This document shows, one piece after another, positions 11,267 to 22,745 of a stretch of DNA of 64,000 nucleotides; within the stretch, counting starts at the first letter, position 1; every line of letters begins with the position of its first letter. Origin of the DNA: Chinchilla lanigera (taxonomy: Eukaryota; Chordata; Mammalia; Rodentia; Chinchillidae); assembly GCF_000276665.1 (NCBI RefSeq), contig NW_004955417.1:23257087-23321086 (forward strand), read 5' to 3'. The position numbers and the translations under genes are program-made. Under the pieces are notes generated by a model. It was not told the origin of the DNA, ran no database searches, and saw only the letters and a list, made by a program, of their open reading frames with translations.

Positions 11267-11605
11267 ATCCAAACTCCAGTGTCAAGAGTGCCAGACTTCA
11301 AAGCCAAGCTCAGCTGCTTCCTATTTTGACCTTGGCCAATTTTTTAAAACCTACTTGTGGGGCTGGGGATTTAGCTCAGTGGCAAAAGCGCCTGCCTGGC
11401 AAGCGAAAAGTCGTGAGTTCGGTTGCTGGTACCGGAGAAAAACCAAAAAAAAAACCTACTTGTGCCTAAATTTTCTCATCTGTAAAATGTGGGGAATAAA
11501 AACTGTCCACATAGTAAGATGATGAAGTTAGACAATAAATAAAATTGTTTTAGAAGAGTGCCTGGTACATGCTAAATAAGTGATAAATACCATTACCATT
11601 ATTAT
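11267..11605 (+). mobile_element. MIR SINE interrupted by an ID SINE
   Basis: Left part 11267-11345 has the MIR 5' half ('gagtgccagacttcaaagcc', 'tgaccttggcc'). The right part from 11465 continues without loss into 'ttctcatctgtaaaatg', 'gagtgcctggtacatgc' and 'taaataccattaccattatt'. This is the MIR 3' half. The two halves are joined by the 14-bp TSD of the inserted ID element, so this is one ancient MIR with a younger insertion. Confidence 0.85.
11346..11464 (+). mobile_element. ID-type SINE inside a MIR, with target-site duplication
   Basis: It has a canonical ID head 'gggctggggatttagctcag' and ends in GGTACCGG before an A-rich tail (agaaaaaccaaaa...). The perfect 14-bp duplication AAAACCTACTTGTG is at 11346-11359 and 11451-11464. 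The A box is intact-looking; the B-box region 'gagttcggttgctgg' is altered from the form in its sister copies. Confidence 0.96.
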
Positions 11606-12417
11606 TAATATGTACTTACAGGTGGCTAATTGGAAGGGATAATTCTTTCAGTTTTTCCAGTTACTGCAGATTAAGAATCCAGTTAACTTCACAACCCACA
11701 TGCCTCCCACCTTGTCACTCTCCCCTGTTGGAAATGGGAGCAAATCTTTATCAAACTAAATCGCTCTGAGCAATACAAATGATCAGAGTTGCGAACTCAG
11801 AAGAAGGCAAACAACAGCACATCCCTTCCCTCTCAGCCACCAGAAGACTGAAGATGAAATAAAGAGGACAAAATCAGAGTTGGGTTACCCAAAATAGGTC
11901 TGAAAGATTGCCTTTATATAAGCTTCAGAGAGTACTTCTCAAAATTTACAAAACGCTCCATTTTAGGGAGAAAAATCCCCATGGTGTTAATTATTGTAAA
12001 AGAGCCCCACAAAGTTAAACCCTAAATGTACATGTGTATTGACCTTCAGACAAGTCCTGTAGATTTCATTTGCAAAACCCTCCTATTAGAAGCTCCATGG
12101 AAAAAGTTTTAAATTGATCCTTTTTAAGAGGTATAAGGGCAATGTCATAAAGCAATTTAATTTCAGGTTGTCTCTGATGCAATGACAGTACGTACATGAT
12201 CTTTTAGGTCCTGGCTCCCAACAGAATACTGGCCTTGCAATGAACTAAATATAAAGTCACTGCACTTTAGAAATAATTTTATTACTTCAATTCTGTACAG
12301 CCACAGTGGCTGTGTCCTTCTCTCTAACCATTCCAGTGGGGAATAAGAAAATCGTTAATAAAACAGAACCCACAGGCACACAGTTTCATGTGCAGTAAAT
12401 ATAAGATAAAGGAAATC
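11606..12417. other. repeat-poor sequence, candidate conserved element at 12100-12420
   Basis: No repeat or gene is recognised. The part around 12100-12420 is free of recognisable repeats and has mixed composition with AT-rich homeodomain-like cores (TTTAATTT, TAATTTTATTAC). Conservation cannot be assessed here, so the regulatory idea is inference only. Confidence 0.3.
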
Positions 12418-12640
12418 ATTCATTCAGTCGTAGTAGTTATTGGATGCCAGTGCTATGTGTCAATCATTGTATTAGAGATGGACAAAATGGCGAATGAAGC
12501 AGTCAAGACCCTGCCCACCTGTGGGGAAAGCGAGGTACACAGGACTGAATAAATGGTCACTGCAGACAGTAGTAAGTCCAATGAAGGAAATAAACGCACA
12601 ACTAGTTGTGAAGAAGTACCTAGGAAGATTGGGAGATGTA
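12418..12640 (-). mobile_element. L2 LINE 3' end, antisense
   Basis: The phrases 'tggatgccagtgctatgtgt', 'gtattagagatggacaaaat' and 'gtcaagaccctgccc' follow the complement of the L2 3' terminus in order. It is diverged and truncated, and coding capacity is lost. Confidence 0.65.
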
Positions 12641-13289
12641 AGGAGAAGATATGAGGGGAAAAAAGCAAACTCACTCTGGAAAAATATTAGTTTGAAAATT
12701 CAGGGCTGGTCCCTGGGAGTTTTGTATTCTCCCAACATCCATTCATCCGGACTTAATCCATCCATTTGTTCCAGGCTTTAATTCATCCTCAAGGTATTAC
12801 CTTTGCTTTTGAGGTGGTTCAAGATGACTGTGGGGCTATAGTTATCACATCCACGTCCCATGAATTAAGATGAGCAAACTGAGGACAAGGTGATAGCTCA
12901 TCCCTTTGGAAGAGCGCCAGAGCCCAGGGGAAACTTCTGTTCCCTTCTCATCAGTCTGAGTTAAGTCACTTGTTCTTATGCAACTACAAGAGTATGCAAA
13001 ATGGAGCCTTTTGAACAAGCAGCAATGTGCCCAGTGAAAAACTGTATTTTGTTCATTTAAAATAGAAGATTGGATATTGGGTAGAAAATCAATTGTATCT
13101 TCTATGAGGGCTACTTTAGAATGGGGAGTTGTGAGTGGTTTCCCACCGGGTAGTCTAGCTACAGCTTGGGCTACAGGCAGAAGGGGAGTGCAGCAGCTGC
13201 AGGAGAGCTTGAGCATGGCTCTGAGGGCACAGAGTCTTGTGGACACAGGAGCACTGGCACAGTGTGAGTGTTATTGTTTATTGTTTTTC
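12641..13289. other. unassigned sequence
   Basis: It contains a 133-codon frame on the minus strand (12845-13246) and an overlapping one on plus (13077-13370). The minus frame, rich in Cys, Leu and Ser, shows no domain, no clear splice context and no homolog I recognise. Confidence 0.35.
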
Positions 13290-13325
13290 TGGGGTTTTTT
13301 TTTGAGACGGGATCTCAGTGTGTCA
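13290..13325 (-). mobile_element. B1-like fragment, antisense
   Basis: A T-run followed by 'gagacgggatctca' is the complement of the 3' end of 7SL-derived B1/Alu-class SINEs ('tgagatcccgtctc' plus A tail). Only this end is present, so it is a short truncated piece and could be chance. Confidence 0.45.
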
Positions 13326-13394
13326 AGTGTGAGTTCAAAAAAAGGGAGAATAGATGAGTGTGAGGTGTGATTAAGCTGTGGGGCACGAGGAGGA

Positions 13395-13565
13395 CAGTGG
13401 TCCTGGTGAGATTAGAGGGGCTGGCCGGGACCCTGCACTCGGGGCTTCTCAAGGGCAGTGGTAAGTGCAAAGGGTCTTAAGCCGAGAAGCAGTGTGATCA
13501 GATTTTGCAAGTTTGTGAGACCGCTCTTGATCCTCTGTGGAAAGCAAACAACAGGGAGGAAGAAT
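13395..13565 (-). mobile_element. L2 LINE fragment, antisense
   Basis: 'gtcttaagccgagaagcagt', 'tgtgatcagattttgca' and 'gagaccgctcttgatc' parallel the complement of the L2 region found also near 41930 and 57380. It is strongly diverged. Confidence 0.5.
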
Positions 13566-14039
13566 GGATACTTAGAAAAAATATGTCTACACCCCCCACC
13601 CCTCAGGAGCAGGCACAAAAAGGGCAGAGAGCAGCATTTGTTGCTCCGCTGTGTCTTCCCTTGCCTCTCCTGGTCTGCCTTCCATGTTCTCTCCTGCTGC
13701 ATCAACAGCCACCCTTGTTCCCTGGCTTCTCTCAGAGCAAGGAAGGGACTCAAAAGGAGATAGTGAACAGGATGAGGTGATTCGGGGGTTTGGTTTTGTT
13801 ATGTTGCTTATCTCCCTGTTAGGATACCATAGTTGGATTGGATGTCTTCACCCAGTTCGTGTTAGATGAGGTTTTCGCTGCCTACTGTCTGCAGTTCTGG
13901 TAACCATCTCTTACTCCTCAGAGAGATGTGTGGTGGTGCTCCCCACCATGCTATCCTTGGAGTGCTACATAACCCTGTAGCTCTGCTGTTGCCCAAGTAT
14001 GGAAAGTGCATACAAAGGTCCATGTGCCAAAGGAGAGGG
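13566..14039. other. unassigned sequence
   Basis: Frames on both strands at 13412-13780 overlap; no domain or repeat is recognised. The right part may belong to the LTR that ends at 14326. Confidence 0.3.
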
Positions 14040-14326
14040 CTAAAGGATAAGGAGGGTGTACTGGGAGATGCTGTGAACCTACAGGCTCACTACATTAGAG
14101 GAAGCCCCTCAAGTTATTTACCTGTCTTCCTGACTCCTGGTTCATGAACACCTTCATCTACCACGAATTTCTGCTGTGATATATCTCCCTCACCAGAAAC
14201 TCAAAGAAATGGAGTCATCCTATCTTGGTTTAGAACTTCCAGAACTATAAGCTAAATATACCTTTTCTGTTCATAAATAAATTGCCTAAGGTATGTTATT
14301 ATAGTAATGTGAGGGTGACTAATACA
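14040..14326 (+). mobile_element. MaLR-type LTR, 3' part
   Basis: The right end has the MaLR order: 'cagaactataagctaaatat', an AATAAA at 'cataaataaattg', then 'gtatgttattatagtaatg' and the end 'gactaataca'. The left end is not clear to me and may be further upstream. Diverged, solo. Confidence 0.6.
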
Positions 14327-14455
14327 AGTTCCCTAAATCTTATCCTCACCTTTGCAAATGGTCTAACAATTAGACACTCTCCAATGATTCAGTTTGAATG
14401 TGCTACCTACTTACTACCTGGACTAAGATGATTAAGGTAACTGCAAAATGCCAGG

Positions 14456-14921
14456 TGGTATGAATTAAATATGGAGTGTGCTCTAAAGACTCATATGTAA
14501 AGGGACGTGACCCAGTGTAGCAATGTTCACAGGAGTGGCCCACACTGGAGAATGGATCATAGAGGCACTGACCTCATCAGTAGACTGATCCATTGATGAG
14601 GTATAGCTGAATGCGTTTTTAGGAGGTGGAGCCCACATGGAAGAAGTAGGTCCTGGGGGAGGTGTGATTCTGAAGGAGAGATCCTGTGCCTCATCCCTTT
14701 TTTCTCTCACTCTGTCTGGTTCGTTGTTGCCATGAATTGGGAAACTTTCTATCATGGGAAACTACCGCCATGATATTTTTGCCTCACCATTGGTTTAAAA
14801 AAAAAATAGAATCAGCTGACCATGGACTGAAACCTCTGAAATCATAAGTCAAATAAGCCTGTCCTCCTTTTAGAGTGTTTGCTTCAGGTATTTTGTCACA
14901 GCACTAAAAGGCTGCATGACA
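14456..14921 (+). mobile_element. MaLR-type solo LTR
   Basis: It begins near 'tggtatgaattaaatatgg', contains 'ggaggtggagcccac' and 'accatggactgaaacctc', a degraded poly(A) signal region ('caaataagcc') and 'ggtattttgtcacagcac', and ends 'ctgcatgaca'. Order and length (about 466 bp) fit a MaLR LTR. No clean TSD was found, so the exact borders are approximate. Confidence 0.7.
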
Positions 14922-16227
14922 CATCCTGTGTGCTATCTGACTTAACTTTCAAAACAAAACTGTGGGTCAGGAGTTATAATCCCACCTTAAACATGGAAAT
15001 ATTCATTTTGGATATATTAATTAACTTAGAAAGTAGGGAGCTTTCCATTCTGAGTTTATTAACTTTCTTTCTCATCTCAATCCAAAATGTGACTACTGCA
15101 TTTTTTCTTTTTTCCCTTTATGTCAGTGGTCAGGGTCTATTTATTACCATTTTTTTTTTTTACTTTGTTTCTTTTTCTTTACACACTACACATGTGCATT
15201 TGAGGAACTTCCCTGTCATTTTTTTAGGGATAGCCTGTGAAATGAAGGCCTGGAAAAGGCCATTTCTCACCCACTACAGGTACATAAGAGCAGTAAAGAA
15301 AATAAAGTTCAATTCTTGCAAGTGACAGCCACAGATAATAGACAGTATCAAACCAGGAATTTGAGAGTGGGTTGTAAATCAAAACAACACAATATGCAAT
15401 CAAATAGATAGGGAATAGGAGTGATAAGGGCACTTTTCATCCATATATTTATCCACTCTCAGCAAAAGACACTGGCTCTAGAAAATCGAAGCTCCTGGAA
15501 ATGCCAAATCTCATTTCTGAGAAAGGTTGGACGCTGACATGTCATTTCACACCCAAGCACCAAGCTGCCACTCTGTTCTCCATGGCAGAATCTAGCAGAC
15601 GTGAGAGAAGGTTGCGATGGAAGCGTACATACTTTCAACCAAGGTGAAGGAGGTAATAAGGTCCAGCAGTGGAAGCATGCGTCAGAGTGGAGGTTGACAG
15701 ATGTCTTGACAGTAAAAGGGCAGAATGTTCCCTTGATGTAATGCCGAGAAGCTGGATGGCACTTTCCTATCATGATGGTGATAATGCAATTTAAGGTTTA
15801 TAAAGCCTTCTTTATTCTGAAGGGCAGAGTGAGAAAACCACAGGAAGCACTGCCTTTTGCTACTTGGTGTTAATTGCCCCAGTTACGAGACAGTTCCTAG
15901 AGTCTAGAGAATACAGCTGGCTTCTAAACAAACTCTTCCCTGGTTCTGGAGATATGGCATCAATTAACAGCATATGGACTTTTTTTTACAATAATCAGGC
16001 ACATGAAATATCGCATGGCTCTGTTCTTCTAAATAAATTCTGAGTTCACCCAGGGTTACAATGGAATAGCCCCTGCTGTCATTTTTATCAAGGATCTCGT
16101 CTTTCTACCTTGATTCCCTGGGTCTCAGATGGTTATGTATCCCAGTGAACTTGAGCACAAGCCTGTGATCCATGATGTCAGGGCTGTCATTCATATGCTA
16201 TGCCCAAGATTTCATCCAACGCCATTA
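14922..16227. other. unassigned sequence
   Basis: A 148-codon frame at 14879-15325 starts inside the LTR and is hydrophobic and T-rich. Its amino-acid composition follows from low-complexity T runs, so it is not a convincing gene. Nothing else is recognised. Confidence 0.35.
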
Positions 16228-16680
16228 CTGCATTATTCAGCTTTCCACCATTGGGACAAACACCCAACCCTTCACAATTTGAAGGAGAAAGGGTTTACTT
16301 TGGCTGACAGTTTCAGAGGTTTTAGTGTATCATCTGGAGGTTCTAGGCAGATACATCACAGCAAAATGGGATGGAGAAGAAAGCTGTTTCACGCGTAGCA
16401 TCCAGGAAGCAGAGAGAAGAGATCCCAGAGACAGAGAGGGACCGGGGGTCAGATATAGCTCCCAGATCACACCACCAAGCCCTAAACAAACACACACAGA
16501 AGTGTGCTTTGCTTATCACCTAAGTGTCTCTCAAGCCACTCAAGTCTGTAGTTAAGATTAACCAACAATCAGCTTGCTCTAACCTGGGGCATAGAGAAAC
16601 TCCCGATTGCTTTCTAGGCCACTGTTTTGGTATTTGCCTCACACCCAATCCGCTTTGAAATCTGTGCACTATCACATCTG
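16228..16680 (-). mobile_element. MaLR-type LTR, antisense
   Basis: 'ccaccattgggacaaacacc', 'agggtttactttggctgaca' and 'gtttcagaggttttagtg' are the complement of the MaLR 3' end (including the poly(A)-signal zone). Further right is the AG-rich U3 part. It is more diverged than the copies at 6032 and 17187. Boundaries are approximate. Confidence 0.65.
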
Positions 16681-17094
16681 TCTTCTACATGGAGGTTGAT
16701 GTCAGAGGATAGAGGGAAATGCAAAAGGCAATTGAACAAAGAAACAAGACTTGTACACTGAGATCTAAGTGAACACTGGCTTTGTTAAACAATCAAACAC
16801 AGTGACTCAACCAATTGCAGAATACCAAGGGGAACAGAAATAAATAAAAATTAGTTGAAATTACAAGAAAGAAACTTTAATTTCAAATGTGCTAAGAACT
16901 ATATACATATACAGGCCAGAAGAGAGAAGATAGTGTTTGCTTTACATTTTTGATTAGCCCTGAATGTTAAAATTGCATGGTTATCCAACTGTATAATATC
17001 TAAGTGAGCTCAACATACTAGTAGGCAGAGAAGAGAATAAAAGAAGCAAAAAGAAAACATCGTACTAAATCAAAAGCAATACAAATATACCAGT
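16681..17094. other. unassigned sequence, possibly L1
   Basis: AT-rich sequence leading into the L1 that is clear from about 17095; it may be more of the same element. Confidence 0.3.
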
Positions 17095-17925
17095 ATATAT
17101 TTAAGGGAGATTTATTTTTAAGAGCCCCAAACGGTGAACAGATCCAATATCCATTAACAACATGTGGTATATCTGTACTGTGTGATTGTTATGGTTTGTG
17201 TCCGGGTGTCCCCTCAAAGCCTCATGCGGTCATGGGGCAGGCTTTTAGAGTTTGATTGACTATGGGTGTGAGAGCTTCACCCTCCCTGGGGTGAATAGTT
17301 TGTATATGTAAGGGAGAGCAAGAGGCTGCTTGGGGCCATTTCCTGGCTTTTGTGCTTCTGGCCATTTTCCTCCCTTGTGTGTGTGCTTGCTGCTTTGCTG
17401 TGTTCTGTCACCATGAGCTGTAGCTCTCTGCCATGTGCCAGTCTGCCTTGTAATTGGCCAAGTATGGACTGAAACCTCCACAAACTGTAAGCGAAATAAA
17501 CCTTTCCTTCCTTAATTTTGGGCGTCAGATATTTTGTCCCAGCAACGAGAGAAAAATAACCAAGACGGTGATGTTCCTCAGGAATAAAATGGAATGGATT
17601 ACTGATACATTCAACAACATGAATAAACTTCAAAATAATTAGATGACTGAAAGAAGTTAGATGAAAAGAGTACATACCATATTATTTTATTTATATAAAC
17701 TTTTATAAAATGCAAACTAATATTAAATGACAGTGCATAGATGAGCAGTTGCCTGGGTATGAGCTATGGATGTGAACAGGTAGAGAATACAAAGACCTGG
17801 GGATGTAGAGATGCTTGTCCTCTTTGTGACAGTGACGGCAGAGGCTTGGCGTCTGCCAAACCTTGTCAAATTGTGTGCAGTTTAACTATGTGCAGTGTAC
17901 CCTGTAAAAATTTTTCATAAAAAAT
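17095..17925 (+). mobile_element. L1 3' end, split by a solo LTR
   Basis: Left of the LTR is 'ccattaacaacatgtggtat' and right of it 'ggaataaaatggaatggatt', 'caacaacatgaataaacttc', 'tagatgaaaagagtacatac'. These follow as in the end of L1 ORF2 and the 3' UTR. The two parts join exactly across the LTR TSD. The frames at 17454-17642 are relics or chance. An old L1M-type copy. Confidence 0.8.
17187..17567 (+). mobile_element. MaLR-type solo LTR with perfect 5-bp TSD
   Basis: The element is 381 bp long, begins TGTTATGG and carries a poly(A) signal in 'agcgaaataaacc'. It ends about 75 bases later at 'caagacg' (expected CA, one change). GTGAT is duplicated at 17182-17186 and 17568-17572. It inserted into the L1 described at 17095-17925, so it is younger. 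It matches the antisense LTR at 6032-6390 over most of its length. Solo LTRs arise by recombination between two LTRs of a provirus-like element. Confidence 0.93.
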
Positions 17926-19441
17926 TCTGGACTACTGTTTCTTCCCTATATGCTATTTCCAAGAAACTTACTTCAAATATAAAGACCCAAATTGAGGATC
18001 AAAAACTTATGGCCCATGAAGGAGCTACCGGCTTTTCCAAATAAAAATTTACCACAGCAGCTGTATCCATTCTTCTGTGTATTGATTGTGGTTATTTCTA
18101 TGTTACAGTGGCAGAGCTGCATAGATCTGACAGAGGCCACATGGGCCACAAACCTAAAATATTTCCTTTCTGGCCCTTGGAGACAAGATCCTGATGATCC
18201 AAGACATATTAGGCCGAAAGTGAAATGGAAATCTATATATTTATACTCACTGCTCTTCTTTGAAGGATGAGACGAGAGGAGGTTGAAAACTCCAAGTACG
18301 CAGAAATTACTGGAAGATGGCAATTCTCCTTGCCCTAGTTTGATCAGTACATGTTGTGTACAAGCATTGAAGGAGTATACTCTACCCCATAAATATGCGC
18401 AATTATGTTAATCAAAACATGTACAAACAGAAAAGGTGGAAAAATATAAAATATGCAGGCATAAATTTTGAAAACTATAGCAGCTCTGTTCATAAATATT
18501 AGACAAAGTAGACTACAGTCTGCTAAAACATGAGGGAGGACAAAGAAGTAGGTTACATAAAAGGCTCGTGGATTGATAAGAATGAGCACTTAAAAAATAC
18601 TTCAAAATAGCTGCAGTAAAGCTAAGAAAGCTAAAAGGAAGTAGACAAATACAAAATATAGCTGTTTTTTCACCATTTCTCTCTTGGTAGTTGATAGAAC
18701 CAAATGACAAAAATAAAAACATTTTCACACATTATTCCAAGTATACATATATATATACTTTTTTCTTTTGATACCATATTCTCTTAAAATGGAATATATG
18801 TACATTTAACATATGTTTCACACAGTCTGATTCATTTTTAATCTCTTATTCCATTCTAAGCCCTTTTAAATTATTTTTAATGTATAATATCAGACTGAAT
18901 TTTCCGTTTGTGTAAATAAAGCAATTATGTGGTGGTAGGTGGGCTTTGAGAAAATAATAAGCAAGAAATTAGTATTTCGAGAATTGCACAGTGAAAAGAA
19001 AAAATTAACTTGGGCTTTTCCTGGTATGTTTGCTTGTTTCTGGTTTCTTTTGTTTTAGGTAAGTGTTCCTATTTCAGGTCAGAGCTTGTTCCTGCTTTCC
19101 TTTCTGGCAGTGTGGGACCATATATAACCAGAAAACCCTTCTGCAGCAAAACATCCAGAACGCTGGAGGAAACAATTTGAAAGTATGTTGTTGACCTCAC
19201 AAACAAATACAGGGAATTTCTGGTAGCTGCCAAGAGGAGGCTGAACACCAACAGCTGCACATGGGTGAGGCAGATTGGACTTGGGACAGGTTTGCAGCCT
19301 CTAAGTGGACAAGGTGGAATGCCAGGCAGAGGCAGCAGGTGCAGAAGGCCTTCAGACCTCGATGAAAGAAAGAGCTGTTTTCCAGCTGCAAAAGCTACAG
19401 TCTAGTTGAAAGGGCAGAGCAAAACTGCCTCACCTGCTACC
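17926..19441. other. unassigned AT-rich sequence
   Basis: Frames at 17973-18728 and 19069-19391 overlap on both strands. A short 'ttttaggtaagtg' near 19053 resembles a splice junction motif but has no supporting exon. A small (TA)-rich run lies near 18745. No gene is called. Confidence 0.35.
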
Positions 19442-19640
19442 TTTTTAAAATTTATTTTTATTTTAATTTTCATTAGTGCATGTTTACAGTATATAACGAT
19501 TCCATCTATTTTATCATCCTCCTCCTTCCATCTCTCGGTCACTTTCCCTTTTGCAAACTATCTAGCTCCCTATTTTCTGTTATTATCTTTTATTTCGCTC
19601 TTTACTCATATTTTCTGTTTCTCACATAAGAGAAACTATG
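19442..19640 (-). mobile_element. possible L1 3' end, antisense
   Basis: A T-rich start followed by 'cattagtgcatgtttacag' and then a C/T-rich region resembles the complement of a rodent-lineage L1 3' UTR and tail. There is no coding match and no TSD, so the call is tentative. Confidence 0.4.
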
Positions 19641-21068
19641 AGGAAGCATGCTGGAGCTTTTCTTTTCCTACCTGGAATGTGGTGGGGGAGGATGACTTCC
19701 AACATAGGCAATCAGAGATTTGAGGTTTGACTTTTCACTACCTGTATGTTTAGAAAACACTCAGCTCAACTAGGTGTTAACAAAAGAACAGTTCCAGGTT
19801 TGTAAAAGCAGGGTCTTGTGTCGAAGCAAATGTCAAATCTGTTTCTTGAGACACATCCTAAATTCAGACATCCCAGGACTGCCACAAATGCATCTTCTGA
19901 AGATGTGCACGCAATGAAAATTTAAGAAGCTCAACTGTGAAGCAGTGCGCAGGTAAAGTAACCAGTTGTCTTTCTCCCCAAGCCTCCAAAAAGGCTTGCA
20001 CAGCCTCTCTTAACTGAAAAATATTATCACATTTTGCAGTTGATTTAATTTAAACATTATTTATTTCTTTGAACTATGGTCCTTTGCTTCATAAAAGTCA
20101 CTGCTATTTGTCACCAAAGAATAGTGTTTTGAATTTACAAAGAAAAATGTGTGGACTTTGTGATCACATATTTCTAGTTTTAGGACTCTCAATAAATAAT
20201 TTCACACATAGTTCTCCATTTTACAATATTCTAAGAAAATGTATCATTCTCTATTCTGTTCTTGAGGCACAATAAACATACTAACAATATCACACCTAAT
20301 TGAAAATAAAATTTTATAAATTTGAGAGCCAGGACTAATTTATCACAAAAGAGAAATTAGAATTTAATTTTTAGTTTACTTGATACTAGGCATTCATGAT
20401 TTTTAACACATGGGGTATATGTTTGTGGATATGTATTTTAAAGTGTTCATTTGCAGATTAGATTTTTTTAAAGTGTCTAGAACAAAATAAATCTTGTAAA
20501 GAAATTTTATTATATGATTCTCACTTTATTCAATAATTGAAATTTGAGACTTCTTACCGAGTAGGATATATTTACTGAGGGAAAGAAAGCTATAATTATT
20601 GGGGGAAATAAAGCTTCTAGAAAGACAGAAGGGATCCTGAGTGGGTGGCCTGAGACATCTTAGATTGTCTACTAGCCATTACCTTTGGTAAATTTGGTTT
20701 GTAAAGTATTATTACCCTGAGCTCATTTATTTCTAAGAGAATGATTAGAGCAACTTGGAAATGACTTTGCTTATTTTATATTAAGTTTTAAGATCACCTG
20801 CATGTTAAGTGGATTAGGATTGTTTTATAAATTTTCTTTTTCCCGTGGTGCTCTAACTGTGATTTGTAGTCAATCTACTGCTCTGATGACCAATGTGAAT
20901 TCAATAGTTTCAAAGATTTAGTTCATTTGTTATAGACACAAAGAATCTTGGCAGGGAAACACAAGATGGAAAAGTTGTGGTTGTATAAGATAATGAATCT
21001 TGCTAAAAGCACCATGGTTCCTCTACTCTACCCAGAACTGTGGTCTAGAATGACAGACTGCATGAGGG
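19641..21068. other. unassigned AT-rich sequence
   Basis: No gene or repeat recognised. The sequence is uniformly AT-rich from 20030 to 20560. Confidence 0.35.
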
Positions 21069-21413
21069 CAAAAGGAAGGAGGGAAGGAGGGAAGGAGGGA
21101 AGGAAGGAAGGAAAGAAGAAGGAAGGAAGGAAGGAAGGAAAGAAGGAAGAAGGAAGAAGAAGGAAGGAAGGAAGGAAGGAAGGAAGGAAGGAAGGAAGGA
21201 AGGAAGGAAGGAAGGAAGGAANNNNNNNNNNNNNNNNNNNNNNNNNNNNNNNNNNNNNNNNNNNNNNNNNNNNNNNNNNNNNNNNNNNNNNNNNNNNNNN
21301 NNNNNNNNNNNNNNNNNNNNNAGGAAGGAAAGAAGGAAGAAGGAAGAAGAAGGAAGGAAGGAAGGAAGGAAGGAAGGAAGGAAGGAAGGAAGGAAGGAAG
21401 GAAGGAAGGAAGG
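21069..21413. repeat. (GAAG)n microsatellite with a 100-N assembly gap
   Basis: A purine-only tract of GGAA/GAAG units with imperfect AGAAGG interruptions. Bases 21222-21321 are 100 N, a conventional gap of unknown length. The 90 bases before the gap (21132-21221) and the 90 after it (21322-21411) read identically. The Glu-Gly-Arg-Lys and Phe-Leu-Pro-Ser frames are translations of this repeat. Confidence 0.97.
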
Positions 21414-22147
21414 ACACACTGAACATTAGTACAGATAGAGAACAAAAGTCTTAGGAATGTCTAAAGCTTTTCAGAAGTGACTATGAAATTTTCTTTTGGA
21501 ACTAATTTTGGGATTGTCAAGCCTGAATTTCAGATCTTCTTTTTCAACGCTAGAAACTCTGAAGGGCTGTACATGGCCTTGGTCTTCAAATTCTCAAATT
21601 GAGATAATTGTTCTAAGAAGAGACTTAAATAATTTCATAGTACCATGACTCAGCAGTAATGAATTTATCAGGACATTATTAGTGGAATTGGCCCAGGCTG
21701 AGTTGTAGACTAAATGGTGGGTGATCTTTAATTCCAGAATCTTCTGCTTCTGGGGCTCTATTTCCTAAAATTGTGACAGAGGGAAGACATAGACAACTGG
21801 GAAGTCAGAGGGCAACTGCTTGTGTGCTCTGGGAACACTTAGAAAGGACCCCACAAGCATCTCGGAAAATTAATAAAGAACTCTGGGAGGGAAATGACAG
21901 AATAAAATCTGGAGGGACAGACAGAAGTGTGCCAGATGACAGAGAGGAGGGGATCCAGATGGATAAATGGCTGTAGGGAGACAACTTGAACTTTCTGGCA
22001 AGGAAAATAAGTTGTTGCTCAGCATTCATCTGAATACCCTGGCATCTTCTTCAGAAAAGCTTTACAGCTTCTATTTTCAAAACACTAGCTTCTAAACTAC
22101 CTGATATTGGCCAAACCAAGGTTGACAGGAGGCTTCAGAGATTAGTT
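21414..22147. other. unassigned sequence
   Basis: Frames at 21773-22029 overlap on both strands; no domain or repeat is recognised. Confidence 0.35.
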
Positions 22148-22680
22148 CTTTTTTTTATTTTTTATTTTAAAGAGGATTTTTAAAAAGATACAGAATTTCA
22201 AAACAAGATGATAGAAAATTAACAATGGTTATTATATTGCATATTGTTATCTGCAAAGTAGTTGCTTAGATTATCAGATACAGGTATGCAAGATTGACCA
22301 AACAATATAAACACTAACTGCTCCTGTCAATGAACTAATAGAAATTAGTAGTACAATACTCTTTCAGTTTCTTACTTAGGGGACAATATGATATTTATAC
22401 ATGCGAGTCTGATTTATTTCGTGTATGAGTATGGTCTCGAGTTGCATCCATTTACCTATAAAACCCTCAAACTAATCTTTCTTTATAGCTAAGTAACAGC
22501 CCATTGTATAAAAATACCAGATCTTTTTTATCCATTCCTCAACTGATCGGTATTTGGGTTGTTTCCAAGATTTAGCTATGACAAATTGTGCTGCTATAAA
22601 CATGGGTGCACATATATCACTGAGGTATGATGTTTTTAATTCTCCTGGGAAAACACCCAGAAGGTGATAGACCTGGCTCT
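22148..22680 (-). mobile_element. L1 3' end, antisense
   Basis: A T-rich tail at 22148-22170 is followed by AT-rich 3' UTR. Then come the complements of ORF2 phrases: 'taagtaacagcccattgtat', 'tttatccattcctcaactga', 'tttgggttgtttccaagat' and 'gctgctataaacatgggtgc'. It is 5'-truncated with no intact frame. Confidence 0.85.
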
Positions 22681-22745
22681 TTAAGACATGTTTAAAAATA
22701 AGCTCTTCCCAGAAGGTTGTGGCAGCATTACTAGTGTGAACTTAT

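Noticed and set aside
11360..11440. tRNA-gene-like sequence with A and B boxes
   Set aside because: It has an A-rich tail and target-site duplication and is repeated across the window, so it is an ID SINE, not a tRNA gene.
12845..13246. 133-codon open frame on the minus strand
   Set aside because: No recognisable domain, no splice or promoter support, and overlapping open frames on the other strand; chance is the simplest explanation.
14879..15325. 148-codon open frame on the plus strand
   Set aside because: It starts inside an LTR, does not begin at an ATG, and its hydrophobic residues come from T-rich low-complexity DNA.
19050..19065. Splice-site-like 'ttttaggtaagtg'
   Set aside because: Acceptor- and donor-like motifs are directly adjacent with no exon between them and no coding continuity nearby.
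20948..21454. 168-codon Lys-Glu-Gly-Arg-rich frame and its Pro-Ser-Phe-Leu counterparts
   Set aside because: Translation of the (GAAG)n microsatellite and its 100-N gap.
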